From Tretioscincus oriximinensis (taxonomy: Eukaryota; Chordata; Lepidosauria; Squamata; Gymnophthalmidae): a stretch of 64,000 nt of DNA. The position numbers and the translations under genes are program-made. This document shows, one piece after another, positions 23,111 to 33,952 of the stretch. The stretch lies in assembly GCA_022410635.1 (NCBI GenBank), contig JAJVDF010000452.1, positions 475,577 to 539,576 of the forward strand, written 5' to 3'. The notes under the pieces are model-generated. The model worked only from the letters and a program-made list of their open reading frames with translations, was not told where the DNA came from and ran no database searches. Every line of letters begins with the position of its first letter. Positions within the stretch are counted from its first letter, which is position 1.

Positions 23111-24511
23111 AAAATAATCTATGTGAAGCTTTTCAACAGGCCTCAGGTGACAAGAGACTTCAGTCAAGTCATGTGTCAGCAGGAAGTATCTTTCACTAGA
23201 ACCTTGCATTTGTATTTCCAAACTGTGGCACTGCCTTTCTACAGGTGTCAAGGAGGAAATAGCCTCTTAGTAAGTTTCTTGAGTAAATTCCCTTCAGGCA
23301 GTTACAGTACTGAAGACACAAAAAAAATGTTTCATTTTTGCTAATCAACTCATTTATAGCCTAGAATTTGGGACCTATAACTGTCAGAAGTGAGACTATC
23401 CGGAATTGAGGATGGCCTAAGTAATGTTAGTTGTCCTTAGTCTATTTCTAGACATTTTAGAACCAAAAAATAAGCTTGCAAACTGGGTATTTTTAACTGG
23501 ATCTTTTCCACACAACACAAAACTCTAGTCTTCTTCGCATAGCTATATTAATTTGTGAAGAATAATGCTTGAAAGGGGCTCATGTGTCCACTAAATGGCA
23601 AAGCTTGTTTCTTATCGTGAGCTTTCTCTTACAAACTGGTTTATATCAGGTTCTCTCATATGTCATATGGCACTGTAATCATATCCTTTACTTCTCCAGG
23701 TTTCTTCCCCTTGTGTTACCAGCCTGCTAATACAATCACCAAAGCTGGACAGGAACAAAGTATTGCTCAAGAATGGAATCTGGGAAAGGTAGATTTCCCC
23801 AAATGATAATTCACCCTAATTCTGATCCTTTTAAAAATATTAGCTGCCCTTTAAGAAGGACCACAGACACATATTTTGGCTCATCACGTGAGCAACATCA
23901 GAATGCTCAAGATATAATGAAACCTGAGTAGCTGAACAGAAGAACAAGCCCACAGTTGCAACCACATTTAATATTAACAGGAACCTGGATCGAATATGTA
24001 AAGAAAACTTACACAAATATCCCTCAGGCACCAACAAACTGTACATGCAAACTAATTTAATATGACTACTTCATATAGCACTTGTGTGAAAACAAGTATA
24101 AAAACTACTACCAATGCCTGAAATTCTTCTTAACGTTTAAGCTTGTTGTCTGCTTCTCACAAATCCTCCGAACAATTTGTGCTCAAATATTTCTGTCCAA
24201 GGATAAGTATAAAAAGTAGTTCAAACATGATGCTAAACTTTAGATTTCTACCAATATAGAAAAAAGACAGCAAGAATCTGGGAAACTTCTGTCTACCCTT
24301 GATATGAAGATTTTTCCTCACTGACAGTTGTCAACCCCTAGTAGCCACCTGCCGGGCTTCCATCACTAAAAAGCTTGTCCACTTCTATGACGTGCATTGT
24401 AGCAACTTCCCAGACCAGAAAACAGGAAGGCATCAAGTTGCCAAACACTAAGAAAAGAGAAGCCCAGATACTAATAAACAAATATGAATTCAGTCTACAT
24501 ACATACTGATG
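23111..24511. other. No recognisable feature
   Basis: AT-rich intronic DNA, nothing classifiable. Confidence 0.4.
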
Positions 24512-24582
24512 TGCTATGTATTAACAATGACAATAATGATAATGATAATAATAATNATGATGATAATAACGATGATGATAAA
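24512..24582. repeat. (AATGAT)n-type simple repeat
   Basis: Runs of aatgataatgat and gatgatgataa with one N. They give spurious Asn/Asp-rich frames. Confidence 0.8.
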
Positions 24583-24836
24583 TCCAAGTTTAAACAAGGA
24601 TCTGGGCCAGTCTTTGCAGCTGGCAACATCCTTAGGGGCTGTGCCAATGGGGGAAACCTGGATAGCAACACACCTCTTTCCTCCTGTTGCCTTGGCTCTC
24701 CGCTGCTTTTGTCAGAGGAGGGGTTACACTACTGGCAGGAGGGCTAGCTTTCCCTAGGAAGCAAAGTGGGGCCAGGCCATGGATAAATTGTGGTGTCCCA
24801 GTAGTTTTGCCCAGGGGACCACTCAGAGGCCCTGAT

Positions 24837-24998
24837 CCCACTGAGCCTTATTCTGGGTTATATCTCAGTACAGAGCATGGCCATCCACATGACAGTGTAG
24901 GCTAAGGCAGGCCCCATTCGGGGCCTGCCATAGCCTACACTAACATGTAGATGGCAGGTTCCTTTTCTGTGATAGCACCCAGAATAAGATTCAGTGGG
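24837..24998. mobile_element. Foldback (MITE-like) element, 162 bp
   Basis: The outer arms are cccactgagccttattctgg and its near complement ending ttcagtggg. The inner arms 24895-24915 and 24920-24940 match in 20 of 21 bases around a 4-nt loop (attc). The whole unit can form one long hairpin. Related fragments are seen at about 27005 and 28445. It sits in intron 1 about 180 bp from the PRKX donor. Confidence 0.7.
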
Positions 24999-25170
24999 CC
25001 AGGGCAGAGTGCCCCATCCAGCCACTGATCTCCCTTTCCGCCCTCCTGTGTGGTCGGGGGGGGGGGGGACGGGACGTGGGTGGTCATGGGGGGGTTACAT
25101 TCTAGAGTACATTCTAGTTGCGTTTCCTTTGTTATTTATTGGCTGGCGCCCAGCCGCCTCCCCCCCAGTG

Positions 25171-25178
25171 TCACTCAC
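25171..25178 (-). promoter_or_regulatory. PRKX: Splice donor of PRKX exon 1
   Basis: Read on the minus strand, the coding exon ends ...CACTGTGG and continues GTGAGTGA, a near-consensus 5' splice site. It marks the start of intron 1. Confidence 0.8.
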
Positions 25179-25389
25179 CCACAGTGGCCAAGGTCTCCAG
25201 GTCCTCCAGCCTGTAAGCTGGGGACTCCGGCGCCGCCGTCAGTGCAGCAGGGGCGCCTCGGTGGTTCGCCGGGCTGGGGGAAGAAGGGGCAGCCCGCTGA
25301 GGCGTCATGTCGCCGATTCCCGCCGCTTCGCAGCTGCCGCCGGGGCTCCGGGCCCCAACTTTGGCCCTCACCGCGCTCAGGGTCTCCAT
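25179..25389 (-). CDS. PRKX: PRKX-like protein kinase, first coding exon (partial gene)
   Basis: PRKX is a cAMP-regulated serine/threonine kinase of the AGC/PKA catalytic group, acting in cytoplasm and nucleus. This exon codes for 70 residues plus one base of the next codon. It runs from METLSAVRAK, through an Ala/Pro/Ser-rich disordered stretch, to YRLEDLETLATVG. That end corresponds to the segment just before the GTGTFGRV glycine loop of PRKX; the LATVG wording is PRKX-like rather than PRKACA-like. The start is the first true ATG in this frame; the frame extends upstream only through a TTG. The exon is followed directly by GTGAGT, giving a phase-1 intron, so the glycine codon is split. It lies in a CpG island. 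The kinase domain itself is not in the exon and no later exon was found. The family call rests on about 13 residues plus context. Confidence 0.82.
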
Positions 25390-25623
25390 GGAGGGGGCGA
25401 GCAAGGCGCGCCCTGCTCCTGCTGCTCTCGCCGTTGCTGCCAGCCAGGCCAAAGGGCAAAGTTTGGCCGCCGCGGGAACCGTCCCGGCCTTTTAACTCCC
25501 TTCAGCAGCTCCCAGCGCCGGGGGCGACGGCGGCCGCAGCCTCTCCTCCGTGCCTGGGCTTCTCCTCGAGAGTTGGACGGCGTCCCTGGGGACCCTGCAT
25601 CGCGCCGGGGCGCCCAGCAGCAG

Positions 25624-25775
25624 CGGCGGCGGCGGCGGCCACAGCGGCTCCCCTTCGTCTCCTTCCTGCTGCTGCTGCTGCTGCTCTTCCCCAGCTCCCC
25701 TCCGCCTCTTGGGTTGCCCGGCCGGCGGCTCCGTCTACTCGGACGCGGCGGCGGCGGCGGCGGCGGCGACAACAA
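25624..25775. repeat. GC-rich triplet runs in the PRKX 5' region
   Basis: There is a GGC run at about 25624-25639, a CTG run at about 25667-25683 and a GGC run at about 25745-25768. All lie upstream of the ATG on the minus strand, in probable 5' UTR or promoter DNA. They create long GC-rich open frames that are not genes. Confidence 0.75.
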
Positions 25776-25897
25776 CTGGAGCCCGCGCCCGCAGCCCCGC
25801 AGGAGCGCCTTCCTCTTCCTCTTCTTCGCGGCTGCTCCGCGAGCTTCCCGCCGGCGCCTTAGCGCAGCAGACAATGGGCTTGCCCGAGCCTCCCTCC

Positions 25898-26020
25898 TCC
25901 TCCTCCCTCCCTCCCTCCCTCGCTCTCTTACACACACAAACTGAGGCTCTCGCTCACCGGCACACACACACACACACTTAGTCACACACACGCGCCCGCC
26001 CGCGCGCGCGCACATACACA
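25898..26020. repeat. CCT and CA simple repeats in CpG island
   Basis: A CTCC/CCCT run is followed by several ACACAC stretches and a CGCGCGCG stretch. Alternating purine-pyrimidine DNA of this kind can adopt Z-DNA. Confidence 0.75.
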
Positions 26021-26108
26021 CACTCACCACCAGCCGGCCGCACGCGGGGATGCGAGGGCGGAGTTTGGGCGCCTGCAGCTGCGGCAAAGAGACGGAGGGC
26101 GCTGGAAA

Positions 26109-26132
26109 GGGCGGGGCGGGGCGGGGCGGGGG
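26109..26132. promoter_or_regulatory. Tandem GC boxes (Sp1/KLF-type sites)
   Basis: Four overlapping GGGGCGGGG-type motifs lie in a row at the upstream edge of the CpG island, about 720 bp upstream of the PRKX ATG. Such clusters bind Sp1/KLF factors in many CpG-island promoters. Confidence 0.6.
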
Positions 26133-26209
26133 TGCAGTAGGGACACAGCAGCCAGACGGGCAGGCAGGAGGGAGGGAGGAGCGGCAGTCAATCAGCTGAG
26201 AGAACCTGC

Positions 26210-26234
26210 TGCTCGCTCGCTCGCTCGCTCGCTC
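26210..26234. repeat. (CGCT)n tetranucleotide run
   Basis: About six copies of CGCT/GCTC lie just upstream of the GC boxes relative to PRKX transcription. Confidence 0.8.
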
Positions 26235-26990
26235 AATCAATGGGAGAAACTGATACGAGAATTTTGTACACATACGAGATTCTCGCTCACTTTGGGAGCG
26301 TATACAGGATCTGAGTTTCTCCCCCCTCTCTCTGCCTTTAAACTTCCACAGCAAACGAGCCCTGCTGCCTCCAGAGCTGTCTGCGAAGCTAAGGTGGGCC
26401 ATGAAGTGATACCAGAAGAAGCCTCTACAGAGGCCTGTTTTGTTTTGTTTTTGAAGCCATCCAGTGTTACACAAGAGGAGTGAAAGCGTTACTATTGCAC
26501 CCCTCAGAGGCGCTTGGTCGGTGCCTCCTCCTAGTATTGTTTTCCTTACTTTTTGGCGCTTCCCAGGGAATTCCAACATCCAAGGGGCTGATTTTCTCGC
26601 CTGTTGACACTCATAGGGCCTGGGCACAGGAGGCATGAATGCCTGGGTGGGAGCACTATCATGGCTGCCCAAGCACACGTGCTCTCGGGTGATCAGCAAT
26701 CAACTTGCTACAACTTTTGAGAGCTGATACATTCCAGATTTTATGGCACAGAGCCACAATATCGCTGCCGGGGTGAAATCTCATCCGAAGTTGCACGAGA
26801 TCACATTCCCGACAACGAATTAGGGGGGGGAACTGTGTGGGAGCCGCGTCCACCTGACTGCAGTCTCCTGCCACAGCAGTGGAGTACCATGCACGTTACC
26901 ATGGCAGTGGAATATTTATCTCAAATAGGGCGCCATTGAACCCAGCAATGCCTTGCACCCGGGATATCCTGTATCCTGAGTTATAAGCCA
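26235..26990. other. Upstream flank of CpG island, no gene seen
   Basis: Moderate GC. An open frame crosses this part on the minus strand from 26699 down to 25377, but it shows no domain and is a by-product of GC-rich DNA. A CACGTG E-box-like site lies near 26675. No exon was recognised. Confidence 0.4.
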
Positions 26991-27100
26991 TTGTGTGCAC
27001 AAGGNCTCAGAATCCCTGCCCCTCCCCACTGAGCTTTATTCTAGGTTATATGTCAGAATAGGATCTTGTCATCTACATGTTAGGCCTTTGTGGGTTTCGT
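26991..27100. mobile_element. Partial copy of the 24837 foldback family
   Basis: It shares ccccactgagctttattcta, ggttatatgtcag and catctacatgttaggc with one arm of the element at 24837. Confidence 0.5.
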
Positions 27101-28439
27101 TTTCAGCCTTTTCCTGCCTTTTCTGGTGCTTCTTTAACCTCATGTTCTTTTACAGGGAATCTTTTGAAAAGAAGGAGGCTAGGAGTGCTACATATTTTCT
27201 TTAACAGATATATAACACAGGAAATTTCAGCGTTATAAGCAAACTTATTGCCGAAATTTCATCATTTTTATTTTTTTTTACAACCATTGAAGAATAACTC
27301 CCATCATTTCTGCCTTGCTTTTTCAGGTAACCCTCAAACCCTACACTATTTTGCTCTCAGAGCCTGAATCCTGGGTGCTGGGGGAGGGGAAGCTCATGCA
27401 CAAAATTTGGTGACGTCATTTCCAGGAGCCCTTTTCAGANTTGGGCCGGAAGTGNCANCATTTGTAATGTCACTTCTCGCTCCTNGGGCACCCTTTCTGG
27501 AAGCAGGGGGCACAAGGATCTGTATCCCGTATGTGGGTGGGTTTTCTGATACAAGTGTTCACAATTTGCACATGACCCCCAGAACTAACTAGCCCTGGTG
27601 TGGCCTATGCTAGTCCAGAATGGCATGTGGACTGCAGGTCCCTTAGACCCTGTCTTGAACAGAATACAGCCAAGTGCATTTTGAATCTATAAGCCTTCAG
27701 ACATTCCTAGATTGAAGTCCCTATCAGCCTGCACAGCTTCTGAATTGTGAATATGCAGGGGAAGCTTCCCACCATCTTCTTGGCTTCTTCTGTTGTGTAT
27801 GTTGCAACTAGTTTCTTCTCTAGCGCTGTCCGGACCGTGACAAGTGTGTCCAGTTCCAGAACTTTGGTAGTTCTTTGTATGCACCTGAGTCACAGATATG
27901 CTAGACCAACTGTAAGTTCATTTCAATTTTCACCTACAACAGTGGCAATTTGGATGGTATCAGCACAAAGAAAACAAAACACAAAAACACCTCAAAAGTT
28001 TCTCGGATTAGAAGCTGTGATTTGTATATATTTCCGCTAATAGCTTCATTTGAGATGCTTTGTAAATTGGATTTAACACCCTGTCTGGATACAGCCTTGA
28101 TTATCCCCAGTGTGACTTCCTAAGTTCCCATCAAAATAAGCTCTCTTCCCATAACCAGGGTGTATAAAATAAAACTCAATTTACTCCCACATTAGCCTTC
28201 TAGTTTACTTGCATTTTATGCTACAGTTTGCTTTGCAATTAAGTTGCTTTCCTCTTCCACCATTGTATTTCCATAGAGTGAGCTGTACTGGTGAAAGCTG
28301 AGTGATAAAGCTTGCACAAGTTCCTTTTTGTGAAACTGGGCACTGCTGTTCATTGCTGGGTATATAGATAAACATTCAGATAATAAATACATTGCACGTT
28401 TATATTTTATGCACAGGGGCTTATTTCTTGCAATAGAGG
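27101..28439. other. Mostly unclassified DNA
   Basis: There are several N bases near 27440-27485. A short block near 27595 (gtgtggcctatgctagtcc, gcatgtggactgcaggtcc) vaguely resembles the foldback arms. No gene was found. Confidence 0.35.
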
Positions 28440-28496
28440 CCTGCATGCTGGTGTAGGCTGTGACAGAGACAGTCTGCACTAGCATGTAGATACCTG
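28440..28496. mobile_element. Short foldback fragment related to 24837
   Basis: The arms atgctggtgtaggctgt and acagtctgcactagcat pair with three mismatches around gacagag. Confidence 0.45.
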
Positions 28497-28894
28497 GCAG
28501 GTACGAATGGCTCAGTCACTAAGAAAATGGTTTCTCACTTGGGAGTTGGGGTTTTGAAGCCCTGTGTCGGACTGGGGAGGGGTGACCTTCCACTACCCTC
28601 TAGCTGTAGCCAACCCAGCCATTCGAAAGCATGAATTGCAAGAAATTACAACTGACTGCGAGTAGATACTTGGGAACCACCACAACCTAGTTGGGAAGAT
28701 AGAATGTAAGCCTTCGGGCAAAAATACCCTTGTAAGCCACTTCAAGTCCCTTTGAATGGTGAGGAAAGCTGGGTATAATAACCCAGTTCTCCTCCTCTTC
28801 CTCTTCCTCTTCCTCCTCCTCCTCCTTCTCTTCCTCCTCCTCCTCTTCTTCTTCCTCCTCTTCCTCTTCTTCCTCTTCCTCTTCTTCTTCTAGT
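28497..28894 (+). mobile_element. tRNA-derived SINE with about 100-bp CTC/CTT tail
   Basis: It has an A-box-like aatggctcagtcactaag, a B-box-like ggggttttgaagccctg, gtcggactggggaggggtga, gaagatagaatgtaagcc, tgaggaaagctgggtataat and then the pyrimidine tail (28785-28890). On the other strand the tail gives a poly-Glu frame that is not a gene. Confidence 0.85.
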
Positions 28895-29320
28895 AACCAA
28901 CTATTCCAAAATACATCCTGAAAACAAGAATCAGTTAACAAGGGATCGTAATGTGCATATTTTTCAAACTGTGGTGATAATTTAAACACATTTCACCATC
29001 AAGACAGTATTGTGGTATCACCTTNTGGCATAAAAAAGTAAGAAGGAGGAATTAGAGGTCCATATTAAATTAGAATATGAAATATAAAGATTTATGAACA
29101 AACGAAATTTGTTTTTTTAAAAGGACAAATAAAAAGATGAAAATATTTACTTAACGCATTAAGGAGAGGGGGGGAATAAAATCTGCTACATTTGTTGTTA
29201 GACTTTTCTATTGCTTGCTAAACTTTGTCAAGAGCAACTCTCAGAACATTTTCACCCTTCCCCCGGTCTCCTTCAATCTTTTTGTGTACTGTCCATGTCT
29301 AATGAGCCACTTGCCCGTAG
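28895..29320. other. No recognisable feature
   Basis: AT-rich DNA, nothing classifiable. Confidence 0.4.
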
Positions 29321-29531
29321 GCTGACCAGATGANCCCTTTTTGGGGGGTGAGGTGGGTTTGAAAACCTGGTTTTGGGGTTCCTCCCGTTTTTTTCTGAGG
29401 ATTTTCTTTAAAAAAAAATCCTCAGCAAAAATATTTTTTTGAAAAAAAAATTCCTCGGAAAAAACCCGGAAGCACCCCAAAAACAGGTTTTCAACCCCAC
29501 CCCTACCCCCNAAAATGGGTCATCTGGTCAG
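29321..29531. mobile_element. Foldback element related to 3459, about 211 bp
   Basis: The ends gctgaccagatgan and gggtcatctggtcag are inverted. Inner blocks gtgggtttgaaaacctggtt and aaacaggttttcaacccca also pair, so the element is a near-complete hairpin. The central tcctcagcaaaa word and the ends match the element at 3459-4306. Confidence 0.7.
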
Positions 29532-29945
29532 TGTAGAGGTACATTTAACACAATGTATAAAGAGTCTCGGGGAAATTCTGTACTGGCCATTTGTGGCAAG
29601 TATGCCAAATCAGCAAGCCTATAAGGAACNTCCCTTCTGCAGCTTGGTGTTACAATCTAAGGGAGCCCTGGGCAGGATAGACATGCTTGGAGGTCTGGAA
29701 TATTGGCCAGTGAGGAATAAAACTAGAGCTCTGGTCTTACGGTAAGGTACTNAGAGATGTCAGACTTCATATCTGTGGCCCTGTGAGATAATGATTCCCA
29801 GCAAAGAATGGTGGGTAAGGAAGCTGCTAGGAGAACCACCNTAGCTTCGGTAGTTTCTGCATCCATAAGTGTCCTTCATTTCTGGGACCATCAAGTTGTG
29901 TGTAAAAAGCAATGCTATATACACCTGGCTTCTCATGTCTTCTTT
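29532..29945. other. No recognisable feature
   Basis: Mixed sequence with N bases. No gene seen. Confidence 0.4.
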
Positions 29946-30125
29946 TGATATACCGTTATTTACATTTCTNCACTGCCCTTTCTCTGAAGGTCTCGGGGCT
30001 TTTAACAATGAAAAACAAATTNACTTATTAAAACAGCAATATCTGAAAGTAGGGAAGGGAGAGCAGTTTTTTCAGCTAAAGGCCAGATTAAAGAGGTGCC
30101 CTTGGATATTTTTNATTCTGCTTCA
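29946..30125 (-). mobile_element. L2-like LINE 3' end
   Basis: It matches 18379 in reverse orientation: ctctgaaggtctcggggctt, ttaaaacagcaatatctgaa and ttcagctaaaggccagatta. The coding block is decayed. Confidence 0.65.
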
Positions 30126-31365
30126 TTCTGGAACATCCAACTATAGTGGAATTAAAAAAGTGGTATGTGGGTGTGACGTGCTGACTATATTCATTTTTCA
30201 ATGGCTAAGTTGATGCTTTCCAAGATCAGCAGGTTTAGGAGAAAGGGAATGGCTAATTTATTGTCCATGATAGGCATACTGATATCAAACCTGAATTTGG
30301 ATGACTAGGAAAACTGGATATATCAGCAAGCCCAGATTTTTCACATATACCTAATACAGTTCTATAGCCAGCTTGCAGTTAAAATCTGCTATGTTGTGAA
30401 ACATAGGTTGGTGGAAATTACCATAATATACATTCAACCCAAGCCTTGTGTCACCTTGGTTCTCCATGGTACTGTTTATTTTTAGGCAATTTTTTTATGC
30501 GGATGACAGAATGTATACGGATGACAGAATGTTATCCCTATGTAAATAATCCACTTAATTCTTACATTCCTTAGATGCTTTCTAATGCTATGATTTTCTG
30601 TTGTTTCCTAGTAAACATGTAAGTCACTGAAACAGAGTAGCAATGAGAATCGTGCCAGGTGTTTCAAATAACAGTATTTATGTCAGATTTGATTGCCACA
30701 GTTTCCAATTAGCTATAATGTAACCTCACTAATTACAANGTGACACTTTTAATGAAATTTGTTGTTTAGCTGTTTAATTATCTCTAACTCTTTGTGATTC
30801 TTTGGAACTTAGCATGTGTCTGCCTGTCATCTAGGGTCTCCCAGAGCCCAATCTAAGGTTATGTTTGTTGTCTCTAGCAAAGAGACTCAGTAGAAACTTG
30901 AGGTAGAAACAAAATCAGAGTTAGGATAACGCAAATGGTATTGTGTGATTTCATTTCATTTTTTCTAAATGTGCAGCAATGTGCATTATGGGCAGTTCTA
31001 CTAATGTAAGCTGCTTCCCGATTACAAGTTTAAAATCACTATTTCTTTTACACCCGAGACAACACTCTACACTCTCCTACAACCCTTCTCGTAGTTCCCT
31101 CTGTCCTTGTTACATTTTCTAGTATTCCTGTGACATCAGAAGCTCCAGATGTCCTGCTGTGTTTGCCTTACTACAATTCCCAGCATTCTCTGTGAACAGA
31201 GAGCCAATGAGCTTTTTAAAACGAGGGTCTAAGTTTTGTGAGATTTAGCATACAGAAGGCCCAACTGAAGTTTTCTTTCAGATTATGAAGAAGTCTGCTG
31301 CTGAATCAGGGAAAATGAGCAAACAAAAAAGTGGGACAAAAAGCTTTTTAGAGAATGGATGGCTT
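30126..31365. other. No recognisable feature
   Basis: AT-rich intergenic DNA. Confidence 0.4.
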
Positions 31366-31430
31366 ACACACACCCATACACCCACAGACACACACACACA
31401 CGCCACACACACACACACACACACACATAC
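31366..31430. repeat. (CA)n microsatellite
   Basis: Interrupted CA repeats with single ccc, g and gcc breaks. Confidence 0.9.
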
Positions 31431-33716
31431 GTGTAAATGGGGCAAATTCTACATGTTGTTGCTGCCAGCTCTCTAAATATCCTGAATGGGGATGGGGCCT
31501 TAGTGTAATAATGCAAAAAAGTGGGACTTCATTACAATTGTCATTCAGAAAGTTCTTATAAGAAAAGGTTTGACTCAAGAAAAATGGTAAGAAATAAAGA
31601 GAAAAAAGTTAGAAATGAAGTTCCTTTGCCAATACTTGAAATTTTTTCCAAATTTATTTTCTCCAAATGTTAGCTCTTGGTGTTCTTTTAATTGAATATT
31701 CATATGAATATGAAGTGATAGTGATGGGAGGAATATATTACATTTAGTTCTTGTCTCTATGAACTAATTCATCAAAAATTGTTAGTCATAATTTGAGTGA
31801 TGTTTTTCCTTTTGCTCTCCTTCACCCCTCCATCAGACTCCTGTGGTTAAATTACCTTCTATTTTACCAAACAAAACAAAACAACTTCAGAGATCACTTA
31901 TAGTTCCGTGACCACCTTAGGGATTTCATTCTAGATTTCGATCAGCATGTCTCTTTCCCAAATCACTTCAAAAAGCAATGAGACTATTTTATTAACAGAT
32001 GGAAATACAATATCATTTCTGTTTTCACCTGTAATCCTGATTAANAGCTCCTGTAGTCAGTTTCTAAGTCTTACGGATCTATTCATTAATTTCTCAGGCT
32101 CTTTTCCCCACTGGTACATGCTGTCTGTAATTCTGATCAGAATTCATTGTATTCTTGATTAGGAATATCTATAGACTTGTTTAAATTAGCGTACCATCAG
32201 ATCAGGTGGGTCATGATTCAGAACACAGAAATTAGCAGTAGACATACCTCCCAAAATCTAGCCTTCAGAGGCTCTGAGGGTAGGAACATTTCTTTCTAGT
32301 CCCCAGAGTCAGATCTTGGAATTCATGTGCTGTGTAGATAGTACTGTTTCAGCTGTGCCTTTTTTTGATCCAAACTGGTTAGCCTGGCTGATCCAGATTC
32401 ACTAATTTAGACCACAGACAAGTGAATGCAAATAAATAAAGCAAAACCATGGTAGAGCAGGGATTTGAACCAAGAGTTGTAGCTTAGTGCTTCCAGTCAT
32501 TGCACCACTTAGTGCTTCCAGTCATCTGCAACGCTATAGAAAGGCAATAGAACAGTTTGGTACGATATATTTGTTAAACTTTGCCTTTCCTAGTTACTGA
32601 ACAGTAGAATTGCTATATTTGGTTTAGATTATGCTGCATGTTTTTAAATGAAATTTTTCCTAGGCTTTCTATNAAACCAACAAAATCAATATTTATGGCT
32701 AACCAATCCTTTCTGTTTTCTGTTTTCAAATTTAATTTGTATGAAATAAAGTTACATTAATGATTGAAGCAACAATGCTCTTTCTGTAATGTAGCCTCTC
32801 AAAGCCAGAAACCAAAGAGATTGTGATGAATCAACAGTCTTCAGTGTCTAACAACAGACTGCAGTCATTTTTGTTTCATTAAACAAATATGAATATAATT
32901 TAGTAGTTCCCAACACCTAGTCATATGCCAATATGCTTCATAACTATAGGAGCTTGTATAACAAGTATGGCAAGTTAGTTGTCCAGAAGGAATTTAATGC
33001 AAGCCCATGTTTGCAATTCTGCAAGTATGTGCGCAGAGTAAACACTGTTAAATAAACTGCTCCTGATTAACCTTAGAACATTGGTCAAGAAAACAAAACT
33101 TAATTAGTTAATTAATAAAGCTTTTTTCTTCTTTCTTTCATTCAAATATACACTGGAAAATAGTTACCNACAACCTGGCTGCTTACCTATTTTGATTACA
33201 GAATTTGAAACATTACATTTGCCTTCTATGTCTACGGGAAACATGTTTGGGCAGATTTTTCCCCGATTCAAAGTGAAATAATTATAATTATCTTTCTATC
33301 TACAGAATGGAAATCAAGACAAACGTGGNTGGCCTTGTCAATGGAACATTATTGCAGGGAGATAACTAGGTGGCTGAATAGTTCAGATTGGCTCCTCATG
33401 CTATAAAGATTGTGTCCAAAAGTGTATAAAGAATACACTAATAAACATGATATTCATCCTGAAGTTGAAAAATGTTTCAAATGGACCCTTGGACACATGG
33501 TATGTTGTTACTCTGATAATATTATTACCGGTAATTTATTAAAATTGTCATTATGTTATATATTTTGTAAAAAGAATCCTTTTTTCATTTTCTGGAAGCT
33601 TGCAAAATTAAGCTATTTGTGCTCTATGGAACCTATGCCCTGGCTATTTAGCCATTAGTGAACCCCCATCACTTTGAAAGAAAGGAATCTTGACATTTAA
33701 GAAAGAGGAATATTGG
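31431..33716. other. AT-rich, no recognisable feature
   Basis: No exon or classifiable repeat. A B-box-like block near 32460 on the minus strand is too weak to call. Confidence 0.4.
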
Positions 33717-33724
33717 GGTGAAAT

Positions 33725-33944
33725 CCCTTTCCACCTAGGAGTCCTCATGTTAGGGGACTGTGCCCTCTGTTCCAATAACATGGCACTGCCGGTGCTGCCC
33801 ACTGTCCCAGTTGGCTGCTGGGACAGTGGGNGGCACTGGTAGCGCCATGTTAGAGGAGCAGATGGCGCAGTTCCCTAACATGGCGACTCCCATGTGGAAA
33901 AGGTGCCGAATTGCCTTTTGCGGAGCGCTCCCTGGCCGGTGCTG
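33725..33944. mobile_element. hAT-type foldback element, shortened copy, with 8-bp TSD
   Basis: The centre matches the element at 58170: catgttaggggactgtgccc, ggctgctgggacagtggg and ggcactggtagcgccatgtt. It ends in gccggtgctg. It is flanked on both sides by ggtgaaat (33717-33724 and 33945-33952). The left end lacks the cagcaccgg terminus present in the other copy. Confidence 0.7.
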
Positions 33945-33952
33945 GGTGAAAT

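Larger units (their letters stand above)
1..25178 (-). other. PRKX: Intron 1 of the PRKX-like gene (partial)
   Basis: By inference, everything downstream of the exon 1 donor is intron, running out of the window. It is AT-rich and full of transposon relics. I looked for a minus-strand exon coding the glycine loop and the catalytic VAIK-type lysine and did not recognise one. A long first intron fits what is known of this gene in other vertebrates, but this was not measured here. Confidence 0.65.
25150..26170 (-). promoter_or_regulatory. PRKX: CpG island, promoter and 5' UTR region of PRKX
   Basis: About 1 kb of very GC- and CpG-rich DNA stands in an otherwise AT-rich window. It covers the coding exon and extends upstream of it on the minus strand. 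It contains GC boxes, CGG/CCG and CTG triplet runs, CCT runs and CA runs, and no clear TATA box near the exon. This is typical of a broad vertebrate housekeeping-type promoter. The transcription start cannot be fixed from sequence; it probably lies between 25400 and 26100. Such islands often fire in both directions, but no gene was seen on the plus strand. Confidence 0.75.

Noticed and set aside
22799..23251. 150-residue open frame on the minus strand
   Set aside because: It overlaps a tRNA-related SINE fragment, and no protein family was recognised.
1..25178. Further PRKX exons on the minus strand
   Set aside because: I searched by eye for the glycine loop and later kinase motifs on the minus strand and found none. 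A spliced alignment would be decisive.
24994..25981. Long plus-strand frames (316, 270 and 143 residues) in the CpG island
   Set aside because: They are antisense to the PRKX exon and made of CTG, CCG and CCT repeat translations. High GC alone lowers stop frequency.
25377..26699. 440-residue open frame on the minus strand across the CpG island
   Set aside because: It consists of low-complexity Arg/Pro/Ser runs from GC-rich simple repeats, is out of frame with the PRKX exon, and has no domain.
28687..28989. Poly-Glu protein on the minus strand
   Set aside because: It is a translation of the CTC/CTT tail of a SINE.
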